Assembly: GCA_963576725.1 (NCBI GenBank)
Contig: OY755241.1
Coordinates: 59,393,071 to 59,457,070 of the forward strand
Direction: 5' to 3'
Origin: Azorinus chamasolen
Taxonomy: Eukaryota; Mollusca; Bivalvia; Cardiida; Solecurtidae
Length of the DNA stretch: 64,000 nucleotides
The stretch's first letter is position 1, and each line of letters starts with the position of its first letter. Below the pieces are notes generated by a model. It saw only the letters and a list, made by a program, of their open reading frames with translations, was not told the DNA's origin and made no database searches. This document shows positions 18,649 to 27,639 of the stretch, piece after piece. The position numbers and the translations under genes are program-made.

Positions 18649-18796
18649 ACTATATCCTCTGTTCAGATTTCCATTTGTTTCCTTCCATTCTTTCTTCAAC
18701 ATATAGTAAGTGACAAACAGTTTGAATGGCGAGAATCCGAGTAACATCTGGGTCAAAGATGTTTGCGTAGGCCATCACAAGAGGTCCAGATCATGT
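18649..18796. other. Spacer with TTAA-3/4-like debris
   Basis: ACAAACAGTTTGAATGG and GAGAATCCGAGTAACATCTG (18714-18756) resemble decayed hairpin arms. Confidence 0.35.
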
Positions 18797-18911
18797 CTAT
18801 ATGTAATAACATAAGCAAACAGAGTTGACCCTGATCAGACGGCTCCTATAGGAGCCGTCTGATATGGGTCTACTTTGTTTCCAAAGGCGTAGTTATTGAG
18901 GAAAAGGTTAA
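18797..18911 (-). mobile_element. TTAA-1b MITE, hairpin and left end
   Basis: A nearly perfect hairpin (18813-18880) with apex GGCTCCTATAGGAGCC is followed by the terminal arm and AAAAGGTTAA. The long arm is missing. Confidence 0.7.
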
Positions 18912-18913
18912 CC

Positions 18914-19180
18914 CAGAGGTCAAGATGCGTAAATTCAAACATTTTCAAGAATTACTTCTTTACATCTCCTCTAAACCCTATGATGCGACCACCCTTTAGA
19001 AGTTTTTTTACAACATTTTTATTATTTCTCCACCAAACCTGTCATGACCACTTTTTAGAATCCTGGAAGAGTGGTCACAACATAGGGTTCGGTGGAGATA
19101 GGACGAATTTAGTATTTGAGCGTATCTGTTGCAGCATAGGGTTCGGTGGAGAAATGACGACGTATCTGTTGCTCTGGTCA
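18914..19180. mobile_element. FB-T foldback, rearranged
   Basis: It has the outer arm AGATGCGTAAATTCAAACAT, CTAAACCCTATGATGCGACC, a second CCACCAAACC block and two copies of ACAACATAGGGTTCGGTGGA-like sequence (about 19077-19160). It looks like two copies recombined. Confidence 0.65.
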
Positions 19181-19215
19181 TTACGCTCAAAGCGTGATTC
19201 GTTAAATAACTGCAC

Positions 19216-19445
19216 TTAACCCATTTGCTCCGAGTGGATTCTTCCATGCTTATATACTGGAATAGTTCATTTTTTTACCTAAGGGGTGCCTGGTCTAAAT
19301 TTCCAATTTCGTTTTGTTTTATATTGAAATTCCCATCAGCAAATAGTGTAGACTCTGATCAGACGCCGCATTATGCGACGTCTGATCAGAGTCTACAATG
19401 TTTGCCTACGTCCCATATATGGGATCGTGGGAACAAATGGGTTAA
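19216..19445 (+). mobile_element. TTAA-7 MITE, complete (reference copy)
   Basis: 230 bp, TTAACCCATTTGCTCC to GGGAACAAATGGGTTAA. The hairpin AGCAAATAGTGTAGACTCTG...GACGCCGCATTATGCGACGTC lies near the right end (about 19338-19405). The left arm contains GGGGTGCCTGGTCTAAATTT. Confidence 0.85.
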
Positions 19446-19504
19446 AGTTATCTTGAGATATTGCTAACTTTTTCTCCTACAGGAAACTTGATTTAGGTTT
19501 TCCC

Positions 19505-19596
19505 GTTTCCCTATGGAGCAATAAAGGTCTAATTACACGGTTTCTGTCATAGACAAAACTAATCTTGTTCATAATGTCATTATAAGGTCCAGCTTA
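19505..19596 (+). mobile_element. TTAA-1b MITE arm fragment
   Basis: GGTTTCTGTCATAGACAAAA and CATAATGTCATTATAAGG match the right arm, cut off by the next copy at a TTAA. Confidence 0.55.
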
Positions 19597-19826
19597 TTAA
19601 CTATTTACTCCATAAATACGCCTTTCTACGCCTTGAAAACAGCATAGACCCGAACCAGTCGGGTCCTTTAGGGTCTGTTTTGTTTGCATATTATATTATA
19701 TAGATATGATTCTAGTGTCTACCATGGCAAAACCATCCTGTTTTTGTTTAATACATGTATTATAACAATCTAATTAATATTCATGGGGTCATTTATTTCT
19801 TACATATTCATGGAGAAAAGGGTTAA
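19597..19826 (+). mobile_element. TTAA-1b MITE, complete
   Basis: TTAACTATTTACTCC to ATGGAGAAAAGGGTTAA. The hairpin is strongly eroded (CAGCATAGACCCGAACCAG versus GGGTCTGTTTTGTTTGC). The right arm carries the usual TAATTAATATTCATG. Confidence 0.75.
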
Positions 19827-19827
19827 A

Positions 19828-20238
19828 ACAGTAGAACCTGTCTTAAGCGACCTTATGATAATTGGACAGGGGAATCTTTACGAGCAGGTGGTTGCTTAAC
19901 TCCCTACCTCATAGGCTATTTTTAGATCCAACCTCTTTGAATAAATCGACCGAATAGGAGCATTAATTAGAGAAAAGAAACAAAGATGTTTGTATATTGA
20001 AACCATTGTGATAAATAGAGCATCTGCTCTTATGCTCTATTTATCACAATGGTTTCAACAGTTGACTTTTGCAGAGGCGCTAAAAGGTGTCAATATGAGG
20101 GAATGGGTTAATACACGTCAAAAGTAATGCACAAAGCTCCTACTGGAGCTTTCTGCATTACTTTTGACCTTTATTAATCTACCACCTGCCTTACATACCC
20201 ATAACTCGACCTCTTTTTTATGGCCGCTTAAAACAGGT
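19828..20238 (+). mobile_element. TA-3 MITE, host of a nested TTAA-2 copy
   Basis: Left piece ACAGTAGAACCTGTCTTAAG...GCAGGTGGTTGCTTAA; right piece TTAATACACGTCAAAAGTAA...GGCCGCTTAAAACAGGTT. Together they give a normal TA-3 element with hairpin apex AGCTCCTACTGGAGCT. Confidence 0.8.
19896..20111 (-). mobile_element. TTAA-2 MITE, complete, nested
   Basis: TTAACTCCCTACCTCATAGG to GAGGGAATGGGTTAA, inserted with TTAA on both sides inside a TA-3 arm whose normal text is GCTTAATGC. The hairpin GAAACCATTGTGATAAATAG... is complete (20006-20057). Confidence 0.85.
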
Positions 20239-20846
20239 TATGATGCATTACGATATTGTTTCCTACATAACTATTCATCAGGCATAGGGAAACATGGCAC
20301 TGGTGTTGATCCCTGGGCGACTTTGATCAGCGGTAATCATCTTTCTGGTATTATCTTTTATTCTCGTACGCCATCTGCTGAACAGTCATTGGCGCTTTCG
20401 TTCTATGGTGCGATAACACGGCAGTAGCATGCATGATTTAATTTATTTCAATTATTGAAAAACACGGTGTGTCATAGCGATAAAGAATGAAACCGGAGGA
20501 TCGTCTAATATCCCAGTCAAAATATCGGAAAACAAATGTGACAACGCGGTTGGTCTAACAAAGCGAAGGAAAAACGTACAACGGTATGTTAGAATTGCCA
20601 TGCACAAAGCTATGATAGAGTTCACCATAGGAAGGTCGTCGAGTGGTGGCAGTTCTCTGTAGAATACTAAGTCATTGGTCTGTTCAGTTAATTTGATATT
20701 TGTCTTCAATAGGGTTTCTATATTGTGTTTCATTGATGGAATTAAGTGTAGAGATTGTCACGTAAATAGAATCCAACGTTTGATTTGTTTCGCCGATATT
20801 TTATCAAAACTGAGATCGGTAGTGTTGTGAAAAGTGAGTTGCTAAT
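20239..20846. other. Repeat-free island upstream of a candidate exon
   Basis: About 600 bp with no member of any repeat family, somewhat higher in GC than its surroundings. On the minus strand 20452-20733 is open for 93 codons with one hydrophobic stretch (VNSIIALCMAILTY); no family is recognised and it may be chance. The rest may be promoter-proximal sequence of the exon at 20925. Confidence 0.4.
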
Positions 20847-20883
20847 TATATTTAAACAAACATATACTTAATTCAAAATCAGT
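20847..20883 (+). promoter_or_regulatory. Candidate core promoter: TATA-like box and initiator
   Basis: TATATTTAAA at 20847-20856 is followed by TCAGT at 20879-20883. Its A at 20881 would be the start site, 32-34 nt downstream of the TATA element. This spacing and the TCAGT initiator are those expected for RNA polymerase II. The inferred 5' UTR is 44 nt. AT-rich sequence yields such boxes by chance, so support comes mainly from the exon that follows. Confidence 0.35.
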
Positions 20884-20924
20884 GTTATTCTGTGAAACGT
20901 CTCAAAAACAGCCATATTGGGAAA

Positions 20925-21000
20925 ATGTATCCAAAGGGTTTCAAATGTGGACTTATATTCGTTGTCGTATGGTTGGCGATACCCGAAACTCTATCTACAG
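20925..21000 (+). CDS. Candidate first coding exon: signal peptide of a secreted protein
   Basis: The ATG at 20925 has A at -3 (AAAATG) and opens a frame of 25 codons plus one base. It has a short basic N region (MYPKGFK), a hydrophobic core CGLIFVVVWLAIP and a polar ETLST, which is the layout of a cleavable signal peptide. The exon ends CAG|GTAAGT, a perfect match to the 5' splice consensus, leaving phase 1. It lies in the largest repeat-free island of the region and a TTAA-1a MITE sits 17 nt inside the presumed intron. Further exons are not identified with confidence; one phase-compatible candidate is at 45890-46200. The product is unknown, and the exon could be a chance combination. Confidence 0.45.
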
Positions 21001-21016
21001 GTAAGTCACTTTTCTC

Positions 21017-21268
21017 TTAACCATTTCCGCCATTTAAACGCCGTCTCACGCATTTGCAAACAGAGCAGACCCAGATCAGACGGCTCCTGTAGGAGCCGTC
21101 TGATCTGGGTCTGCTCTGTTTGCTTATGGATTTTCAAAGATTTGTTCCTTTAGTTTCTAAAAAGGCTTTGTTCTTCCTCCTTCCACATTTCATTGTAACT
21201 ATTTTATCCATTAATATTCAGTAGGTATTGAAATTTGGATTAAATATAGAATACAGAGAAAGGGTTAA
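21017..21268 (+). mobile_element. TTAA-1a MITE, complete
   Basis: TTAACCATTTCCGCC to ACAGAGAAAGGGTTAA, 252 bp. The hairpin (21057-21123) is perfect for 33 nt per arm with apex GGCTCCTGTAGGAGCC. The arm has TTTAGTTTCTAAAAAGGC and CATTAATATTCAGTAGGTAT. Confidence 0.9.
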
Positions 21269-21417
21269 CTCCATGTCAGTATAAGAATTGTTAATGAAGC
21301 GGTCCGATCATATTCCAGTGTTTAAGTCCGTGTTGACCCAAACCGTTTGATTACGACGGATGCACACTCGTTACAGCTATTAATTTGAAACTTCACTGTC
21401 GTCTGAAGTTTGCATGT

Positions 21418-21534
21418 TAACCCTTTAATATGCGGGAAGCGAGATACGACCTTTGCACAGTGTGTAGACCCATATTAACCCATTCCCTCATATTGAAGAC
21501 TTTTGACGACTCTGTAAAAGTCACTTTGTGAAAC
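21418..21534 (+). mobile_element. Two abutting MITE left ends (TTAA-1, then TTAA-2)
   Basis: TTAACCCTTTAATATGCGG with TTTGCACAGTGTGTAGACCC is followed at a TTAA by TTAACCCATTCCCTCATATT...AAGTCACTTTGTGAAAC. Both are broken before the hairpin is completed. Confidence 0.6.
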
Positions 21535-21620
21535 ATAGACTTGCGACAATGACTGAAGGGTTATAGGAAAACTGATCTTTAGATTATGTAAACAGTGCAG
21601 AACGTGATCGACAACCTTGT

Positions 21621-21872
21621 TTAACCCTTTCACTCATATAAACGCGTTTTCATGAGTTTGCAAACAGAGTAGACCCAGTTCAGACGGATCCTATAGGAGC
21701 CGTCTAATCAGGGTCTGCTCTGTTTGCTAATGAAATTTGAAAGATCTGCTTCTTTACTTTCTAAAATGGCTACAATGTTCCAATTTCCATTTGTCATTAT
21801 AACTATTTTGCCCATGAATATTCAGTAGGTAGTTACATTTGAAATAAACAAAAAACAGGGAAATCGTTACAA
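21621..21872 (+). mobile_element. TTAA-1a MITE, right terminus decayed
   Basis: TTAACCCTTTCACTCATATA, hairpin 21659-21726 (apex GGATCCTATAGGAGCC), arm TTTCTAAAATGGCTACAATG, and a mutated end CAGGGAAATCGTTAC. Confidence 0.8.
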
Positions 21873-22020
21873 GCGGTGTCTGGTCTAGTTTTATACTTCT
21901 TGTCATACAATCAAACACAATGGAATAAGCTCTTGTGCGTGGCAAACCGTGCAAAACTTGATCAGATGACGCGTTCTCCACACGCAGCACCTGTATCGAT
22001 GCTTTTAAAACTGTTTAGTT

Positions 22021-22112
22021 GAGTCCGAGTTCGTTCTCAAGTTTTTGATTGGTCAGATTTGAGTCTTTGTTCAAATCAGACCAATCAAAAGTTTGAGAAC
22101 GAACTCGGACTC
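22021..22112. repeat. 42-bp inverted repeat with 8-nt loop
   Basis: GAGTCCGAGTTCGTTCTCAA...GGTCAGATTTGA pairs with 22071-22112 with about three mismatches. It is unique in this window. Confidence 0.85.
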
Positions 22113-22243
22113 AGCTACAAAGCTCAAATCCAACTGGGTAGTTTTGCTACATTGTCAGACTTCCGTCTTCGTATAGTATGCTCTGAGGAGTGGCAAAAAG
22201 TGCAATAGGTTCCCCTTCCCAAACAGTTGATCTTGTTCTGTCC

Positions 22244-22456
22244 TTAACCCTTAGCTTGCTATGAAAATTAGGTCTGTTTAAGCTCCGATCTGTTGCCGTT
22301 GTCACTTACTTCTGATTCGTTCAAGCTTTTGAGATACTATTGACCGAGTGTCAAACAGCTTGGATCCTGATGAGACGCCGAGTTACTCGGCGTCTCATCT
22401 GGATCCAAGATGTTTGCAAATGTCAGTTGGGTCACGTTTAGCAGGCTAAGGGTTAA
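22244..22456 (+). mobile_element. TTAA-4 MITE, complete
   Basis: TTAACCCTTAGCTTGCTATG to GCAGGCTAAGGGTTAA. Hairpin CAAACAGCTTGGATCCTGAT with apex GACGCCGAGTTACTCGGCGTC. The left spacer has TGTTGCCGTTGTCACTTAC. Confidence 0.85.
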
Positions 22457-22671
22457 TAATCTCACCAGCGTATGCAGTGTTTACTATTTCACGTAAAAGC
22501 AAAACGTGATACTCCTATTATGGCTAACGTTCTTCTAAACCTTCCCCTAATGAACATTTATGCGAGAATTTATCACTACATGAATTTTCATTAACTTGAG
22601 GTTTATAACGTAAACTTTCCAGGGGAATTGTTAGCTTAGACAAAAGCTATAGGATCAGATCTATATAAATC

Positions 22672-22921
22672 TGTAAGAAAACAGAGCAGACCCAAATCTA
22701 CTCAGGTTGCGAAGGCGTGACAGGGTGTTACTATCGGAGTTCGTCCTTCTTCTGCTATCAAAAACGTCAGCTGAAAAAATCAATGAAATATTTTTTTTTT
22801 AAAAAGTTGGCTAAATTATCTTGGATCCCTCCCGACGAGACGACGAGTTACCCGTCGTCTTATCTGAATCCATGTTGTTCGCAAATGTCAGTCAATTCTG
22901 GCTTAGCATGAGAATATTTAA
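22672..22921 (+). mobile_element. MITE debris: TTAA-1 arm and TTAA-4 hairpin
   Basis: AAGAAAACAGAGCAGACCC (22675) is a TTAA-1 arm. TCTTGGATCCCTCCCGACGA...CGAGTTACCCGTCGTC...CATGTTGTTCGCAAATG (22819-22890) is a decayed TTAA-4 hairpin. A T-run lies near 22791-22800. Confidence 0.5.
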
Positions 22922-23082
22922 CCATTATCCATGTATGAAATAATAGTAATACATGTATGTTAAAAATTCGAATTGAATATCGAAAGAGCTTTGATTTCCA
23001 ATATTTAGAAGCTAACCTTCATCCAGCTTCCGTTCTTACATTTGGATTATTGGGCATTACTCTTCAATAACACAGAATATTA

Positions 23083-23184
23083 AACGGTTTGGATCCTGAT
23101 TAGGGGCTGAATTTTTCGGCGTCTGATCTGGAATCAAACTGCATACGTTATTACTCATACGACCGCAGTAAGCTAACGGTTTAA
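23083..23184 (+). mobile_element. TTAA-4 MITE, right half
   Basis: AAACGGTTTGGATCCTGATT, GGCGTCTGATCTGGAATC and GACCGCAGTAAGCTAACGG before the shared TTAA. Confidence 0.55.
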
Positions 23185-23430
23185 CCCTTTCCATGATCTT
23201 TGTTTATTCCAATTTTAAATACCTACTGAACATTCATGGACAAAATAGTTGTAATGAATTATGGAAGCTGGAACATTGTAGCCATTTTAGAACATAAAGA
23301 AACAGATCTATCAACTTCCATAACCAAACAGGGCAGATCCCGATCAGACGATCCCTATCAGAGCCGTCTGATCTGGGTCTACTCTGTTTGCAAATGCGTG
23401 AAAAGACGTTTATATGTAGGAAAGGGTTAA
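23181..23430 (-). mobile_element. TTAA-1a MITE, complete
   Basis: Exactly 250 bp like the copy at 29601. TTAACCCTTTCCATGATC to AGGAAAGGGTTAA. The hairpin (23323-23392) has several mismatches and a bulge (CGATCCCTATCAGAGCCG). Confidence 0.85.
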
Positions 23431-23892
23431 TGAATGCAATTGCCCGTATCATTGTCTTACTTTGCAATGCATTTAATAGCATTTATGTCGATTCCTGAAT
23501 ACGTTCTTGCATGTCTAAATACAGTTCAGTACATAGACACTCTACATAGTATTTTATCAGACTACAAAATGAAATAAACACTTTCAGTGCATCTAGAACA
23601 CTGCAACACATCTCTGTATCCATTAGTCGCTAAAACGTATTCTACAGGAAGACATTATCACTGTCTGTTTACTCTTTTAGAACTTTGTGGCGCAAATGGA
23701 AGGGGATAAAGGACGAACTTTTGTTCTTAGTTTTTCAGAGCTAATGTACATGGTGTTTATTACACACATAATATACCAATGACTGTTGCTGAAGTATATA
23801 TCAACTTGTATGATATATACATGTTGTTGAGTCAGAAAATGACACATTTGACGCCTGCTACAGAGCAAACGATAAATGTGCGTACTCAACTA
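23431..23892. other. Unassigned stretch, about 460 bp
   Basis: No repeat family or coding signal recognised. Confidence 0.35.
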
Positions 23893-23990
23893 CTTCACTA
23901 AACCCTATTTTGTAACCACTCTTTAGAATCGCCTCTTTAGAGGCGATTCTAAAGAGTGGTTACAACATCTATTTTGATGGAGAAATAAAT
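23893..23990. mobile_element. FB-T foldback, core
   Basis: TTCACTAAACCCTATTTTG...CTTTAGAATCGCCTCT then the complement; the innermost 54 nt (23911-23964) are perfectly palindromic. The outer arms are lost. Confidence 0.75.
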
Positions 23991-24026
23991 AGAGGTAATT
24001 ATACAGATGACTAGGGTCACAGAGTG

Positions 24027-24082
24027 ATATTGGTCCGTCACCTTGATATTGGCCCGTCGCTAGGTCCGTATTGGTCCGCTCG
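24027..24082 (+). repeat. Short degenerate tandem ATTGGTCCG
   Basis: Three units around GATATTGGTCCGTC / GATATTGGCCCGTC / GTATTGGTCCG at about 19-20 bp intervals. Confidence 0.5.
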
Positions 24083-24266
24083 GACAATACGACTCCTTTT
24101 TTTGTCTGATATTCGACCATTTTGGTGTAAAATGTTACTATTTATAGTAAAAAATGTACCCCTACTTACAGAAATACATTTTCGCGTTGAATATGAATAC
24201 TTTGCTGAAACGCAATCATTGTATATAATGCAGTTAAGGCGATCACACACATATAACGCTGATATT

Positions 24267-24500
24267 TAATCCTTTTCCTGTAAGAGATAATGACAACGTA
24301 AATATGTAATTGCTAATTTTTATTATTGCATATGTACACATGATGTTTTGGTATTCGTAGAAACAGTGTAGAGTAGGATCTAACAACATTTCATAAGAAC
24401 ACAGAACAGATCCTGATCAGGCGGCTCCTACATTATCCGTCTGATCTGGGTCTGCTGTTTGCAAAGGCGTGAAAAGGCGTTTATACGAAGGAAAGGGTTG
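24267..24500 (-). mobile_element. TTAA-1b MITE, near complete
   Basis: TTAATCCTTTTCCTG to GAAGGAAAGGGTTGG. Hairpin AGAACACAGAACAGATCCTG... with diverged apex GGCTCCTACATTATCC. The last two bases of the right TTAA are mutated. Confidence 0.7.
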
Positions 24501-24597
24501 GGGCAGATGGAAACTAAACGCAGGGCCCCAAAGAATTTCGTTTGACGGTCAGCTTTCATTAAGCAGCCACCTTCCCAAAATTATCTGAATTCTTCTT
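24501..24597. mobile_element. TA-4-like debris
   Basis: GGGCAGATGGAAACTAAACG and AAGCAGCCACCTTCCCAAAA are the two arms of a TA-type hairpin with much of the middle altered. Confidence 0.4.
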
Positions 24598-24692
24598 TAC
24601 AAAGAGTCCAGATTTGAGGAGTTTCACTTTGTCCCGATCGGATAGGAACTAAATAGAAATACATGAGCACGATTTGATCTATTTCGCTTTAT

Positions 24693-25059
24693 TACAGTGA
24701 TCCCTCTCTACAACGACACCCTTTAGGATATGAAGATTGTATGTGTTGTTCAGAGGGAGTTGTTATAGGGAGGGAAAATCAAACACAATTAGCTTGTTTG
24801 CAGATCCCCAGATAAGGTGTATTTCGAGAACTAAAACCGTTATGCCTCTATCAAACCCTATGTTGTGACCACTCTTTAGAATCGTCACAAAGTGACGATT
24901 CTAAAGAGTAGTCACAACATAGGGTTTGATGGAGGCATAAAGAAAATACAATGGAAAAAGTTGTTTCTGGATCATTGTTGTTTCGGAAACAGTGAAAAGC
25001 GTTGTTGTAAGGAGGGAATCGTTATTGAGAGGGCCGTTGTAGGGAGGGAGCACTGTGTA
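24693..25059 (+). mobile_element. TA-6 MITE containing an FB-T foldback
   Basis: TACAGTGATCCCTCTCTACAACG at the left and CGTTGTAGGGAGGGAGCACTGTGTA at the right form a roughly 23-bp inverted repeat with TA borders. The interior includes GTTGTTATAGGGAGGG and GTTGTTGTAAGGAGGG motifs. This is the only copy of the family in the window. Confidence 0.75.
24841..24939. mobile_element. FB-T foldback, nested in TA-6
   Basis: TATGCCTCTATCAAACCC to GGGTTTGATGGAGGCATA, palindromic over about 48 nt per arm with about one mismatch and apex GTCACAAAGTGAC. Confidence 0.85.
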
Positions 25060-25198
25060 TAACACATGGGACTAGCCAAGGACACCTATCTGCGAGCACA
25101 CCTCATCATAACACCATTCACTGGCGTTATATCAACTACTATGTGTCTAGCTAATGCAGTAACATCCAATTTATGATCTTCTCATCTCTATACTCCCA

Positions 25199-25388
25199 TC
25201 AGAACTACAGATAAAGGTTCAAAAATACTAAAATCGTCATTTCTCCACCAAACCCTATACTGTGACCACTCTTTAGAATCGTCTCAAAGAGACGATTCTA
25301 AAGAGTGGTCACAGTATAGGGTTTGGTGGAGAAATAAAGATGTTACTCTTGGACATGTTTAAATTTACGCATCTTATCTGAACCTCTG
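25199..25388 (+). mobile_element. FB-T foldback, long copy (reference)
   Basis: The core palindrome at 25239-25334 has 46-47 nt per arm without visible mismatch (ATTTCTCCACCAAACCC... apex GTCTCAAAGAGAC). It is flanked by the left tail GATAAAGGTTCAAAAATACT and right tail ACATGTTTAAATTTACGCAT then CTTATCTGAACCTCTG. No coding potential; the superfamily is not assigned. Confidence 0.85.
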
Positions 25389-25671
25389 CTCCAATACCAC
25401 AGTTTCTGTTGCTTTGTTAATGTTTTCATAAATAAAGATGAATATGGAAAAATAGTCAAACAGGGAGAGCCACACACGAAATGACACCGCACCAAACACC
25501 ATCTAACAAGAAACGGTAAAGCCACAAGACAAAACATAACAGGACGCATATCAAGACGAAACACATGTATTGATATATAGGACAAAATACAATGAAGCCT
25601 TATAAAACATATTCACTCCCATCGTGCTGAAGAAATATTTTTGCCAAAACTCTAATATTTCTGATTTATGC
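25389..25671. other. Unassigned stretch
   Basis: Open for 80 codons on the minus strand without any recognisable motif. Confidence 0.3.
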
Positions 25672-25805
25672 ATGCGTTTGAGAAATTGTACACCGAGCAT
25701 CAAACAGCTTGAATCCTGATGAGATGCCGAGTGACTCGGCATTTGATCTGGATCTAGGCTGTTTGCAAATGCGAGTCAGTTCGCGATAAATATGATCAAG
25801 GTTAA
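25672..25805 (+). mobile_element. TTAA-4 MITE, left end missing
   Basis: Hairpin ATCAAACAGCTTGAATCCTG, apex GCCGAGTGACTCGGC, then GGCTGTTTGCAAATGCGAGT and the shared TTAA. Confidence 0.65.
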
Positions 25806-26047
25806 TCCTTTCACTTATATAAACGTTTATTGCGCCTTTGCAAACAGGGTAGACCCAGATCAGACGGCTCCCTATGGGAGCCGTCTGATCAGGGTCTACT
25901 CTGTTTGCTTTACGGTTTCAACCAATACAAAAACAACCAACACACTAATAGTACATTTGTATGTGATCATGCCATTAAAGAACTTCAGCTAATAAATATT
26001 CATGATGTTATTATTTTTACACGAATATGCAACAGGGAAAGGGTTAA
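25802..26047 (+). mobile_element. TTAA-1 MITE, complete, with a 1a-type left and 1b-type right arm
   Basis: TTAATCCTTTCACTTATATA to CAACAGGGAAAGGGTTAA. The hairpin 25839-25909 is nearly perfect, apex GGCTCCCTATGGGAGCC. The right arm has CAGCTAATAAATATTCATG. Confidence 0.85.
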
Positions 26048-26376
26048 TTCAACATGTATCGTTATCAGGTCTAATGCATTTAAGAAAACGTTCGTGCCGA
26101 TGAATTATACCTTAATTACATGAAGAATTTGGAGATACATATGTAAGTAAATAGTGCAGATCCACATCAAACTACTTCTGTAAGTCAATAAAAATAGTGA
26201 TAACTTGTTTGTTTGTTTCTTTGTATTGGGGTTTCATGCCGCTTCAATGATATCCATACGTCCAGCTAATTACAGATGGAGGAAAATAAATCCACGGTTG
26301 TTCCGTGCATGTCACATGTACAAATTGCATTGTTTCGTGTACCGCATACTATCTGAACGAGTAGATGTCTCAATAC
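26048..26376. other. Mostly unassigned stretch
   Basis: AAGTAAATAGTGCAGATCC (26143-26162) looks like an isolated TTAA-1 hairpin arm; nothing else is recognised. Confidence 0.3.
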
Positions 26377-26605
26377 TTAACCCATTCCCACTTAGGCTAT
26401 TTTTAGATCTAACCTCTTTGATTAAATCTACCAAAAAGGAGCATTAACTGGAGAAAAGGAAATTTTCAAAATTGTGTAGTTTTGAAACCATTGTGATAAA
26501 TAGAGCATTTGCTCCTGTGGAGCAAATGCTCTATTTATCACAATGGTTACATAAAATGACTTTTACAGAGGCGTCAAAAGGCGTCAATATGCGGGAATGG
26601 GTTAA
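26377..26605 (-). mobile_element. TTAA-2 MITE, complete
   Basis: TTAACCCATTCCCACTTAGG to CGGGAATGGGTTAA, 229 bp. Hairpin 26484-26548, apex TTGCTCCTGTGGAGCAA. Confidence 0.85.
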
Positions 26606-26734
26606 GGTAATTATGATAAAGTATAGAGCTTTTGGTTTCATTTGTAACAATTTGCTTTCGATGAAAGTATGCCTAACCGTAATGCCTGAACTAATTCATT
26701 TGTCACGTATTGCATTTATACTGGAGACAAGGCA

Positions 26735-26862
26735 TTATTGCAACGCGAAATGTAATAATGACGCAAAATGTAATAATTATTACAAAATGCGTTGATTTTT
26801 TTTTTACATTATGCTGAAAACCCTGTCAACGCAAACTGTAATAACGACGCAAAATGTAATAC
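26735..26862. repeat. ACGCAAAATGTAATAA motif cluster, first block
   Basis: GCAACGCGAAATGTAATAAT, GACGCAAAATGTAATAAT, its complement ATTACAAAATGCGTTG, then AACGCAAACTGTAATAACGA and CGCAAAATGTAATACAC, interrupted by a T-run. It contains both direct and inverted copies. Confidence 0.7.
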
Positions 26863-27082
26863 ACTTTGAAACGGGTATGTGACTTTCAAAGAGAAATGGA
26901 TATACAAATAAAACATACCTCTTCTGGCAAGAGGGGACTGGGAAATGGGAGGGGGTCGAGTGAAAAATTGAAACATTCATTTTATAGACAAGCAAATATC
27001 AAAATACACCAGCTGAAGAGTAGATGTTGATAGAGTTAATATTTTACGTAGTCTAAAGAGGTTCGATATCATTAAGGAAATT

Positions 27083-27165
27083 ATTACAATTTGCGTTATT
27101 ACATTTTGCGTTGATAGGCTTAAAAATGTAATAACGACGCAAAATGTAATAAACTGTGAGATGGG
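27083..27165. repeat. ACGCAAAATGTAATAA motif cluster, second block
   Basis: AATTATTACAATTTGCGTTA, TTACATTTTGCGTTGA, then GTAATAACGACGCAAAATG. The last part, with the following CTGTGAGATGGGC, parallels ACTTTGAAACGGGT after the first block. Confidence 0.7.
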
Positions 27166-27186
27166 CTTGATTCATATCGTACAACT

Positions 27187-27462
27187 TTATGTCCGTTGTA
27201 GCAACGTTAATGTCGCACCGACGCTAAATGTCGCTCTTGACGTTATCTGTCGCAAGGCTGGCGCTAAATGTCCGAACCAATGGTACTGTGCTATGTGTCG
27301 CAGCATCAACGCTAAATGTCCATTCCTTTATAAGCACTCTTTTATAGTATTACTTTCTAGATTAAGCTCCCGGTGTATCCCGCAACAGTGATCCAGGGTT
27401 TATCGGGGTGAACCGGGTACGACCGTAAAGGCCCAGTATCACTGTACCAGTTTGAGACACAT
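27187..27462 (-). repeat. Dispersed repeat X, minus copy
   Basis: The reverse complement has the same order as 15484-15835: the CGTACCCGG region, AACCCTGGAT, GGGAGCTTAATCTAGAAAGT, GAGTGCTTATA, then GACATTTAGCGTTGATGCTG-type units. The two copies differ in unit number and by many substitutions. Confidence 0.8.
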
Positions 27463-27639
27463 TTCACCCCGATCTCCATACACAACCATCCGTTATATAG
27501 GCAACTGTCTAATGAACCATTGGTTTTCATCCGAAATGCATTATTTACGTGCAATTGCATGCATGCTAATAGCTAACGATTAATCGACCAGGTACATCCG
27601 ATTCATATAAAACCCCTTGACCTGCTGAATATTTAAAAC

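Noticed and set aside
20452..20733. 93-codon minus-strand frame as a divergent gene
   Set aside because: One hydrophobic stretch but no homology, splice or promoter evidence; kept only as a note in the island entry.
25802..26123. 97-codon + strand frame
   Set aside because: Its first half is the TTAA-1 hairpin and arm.
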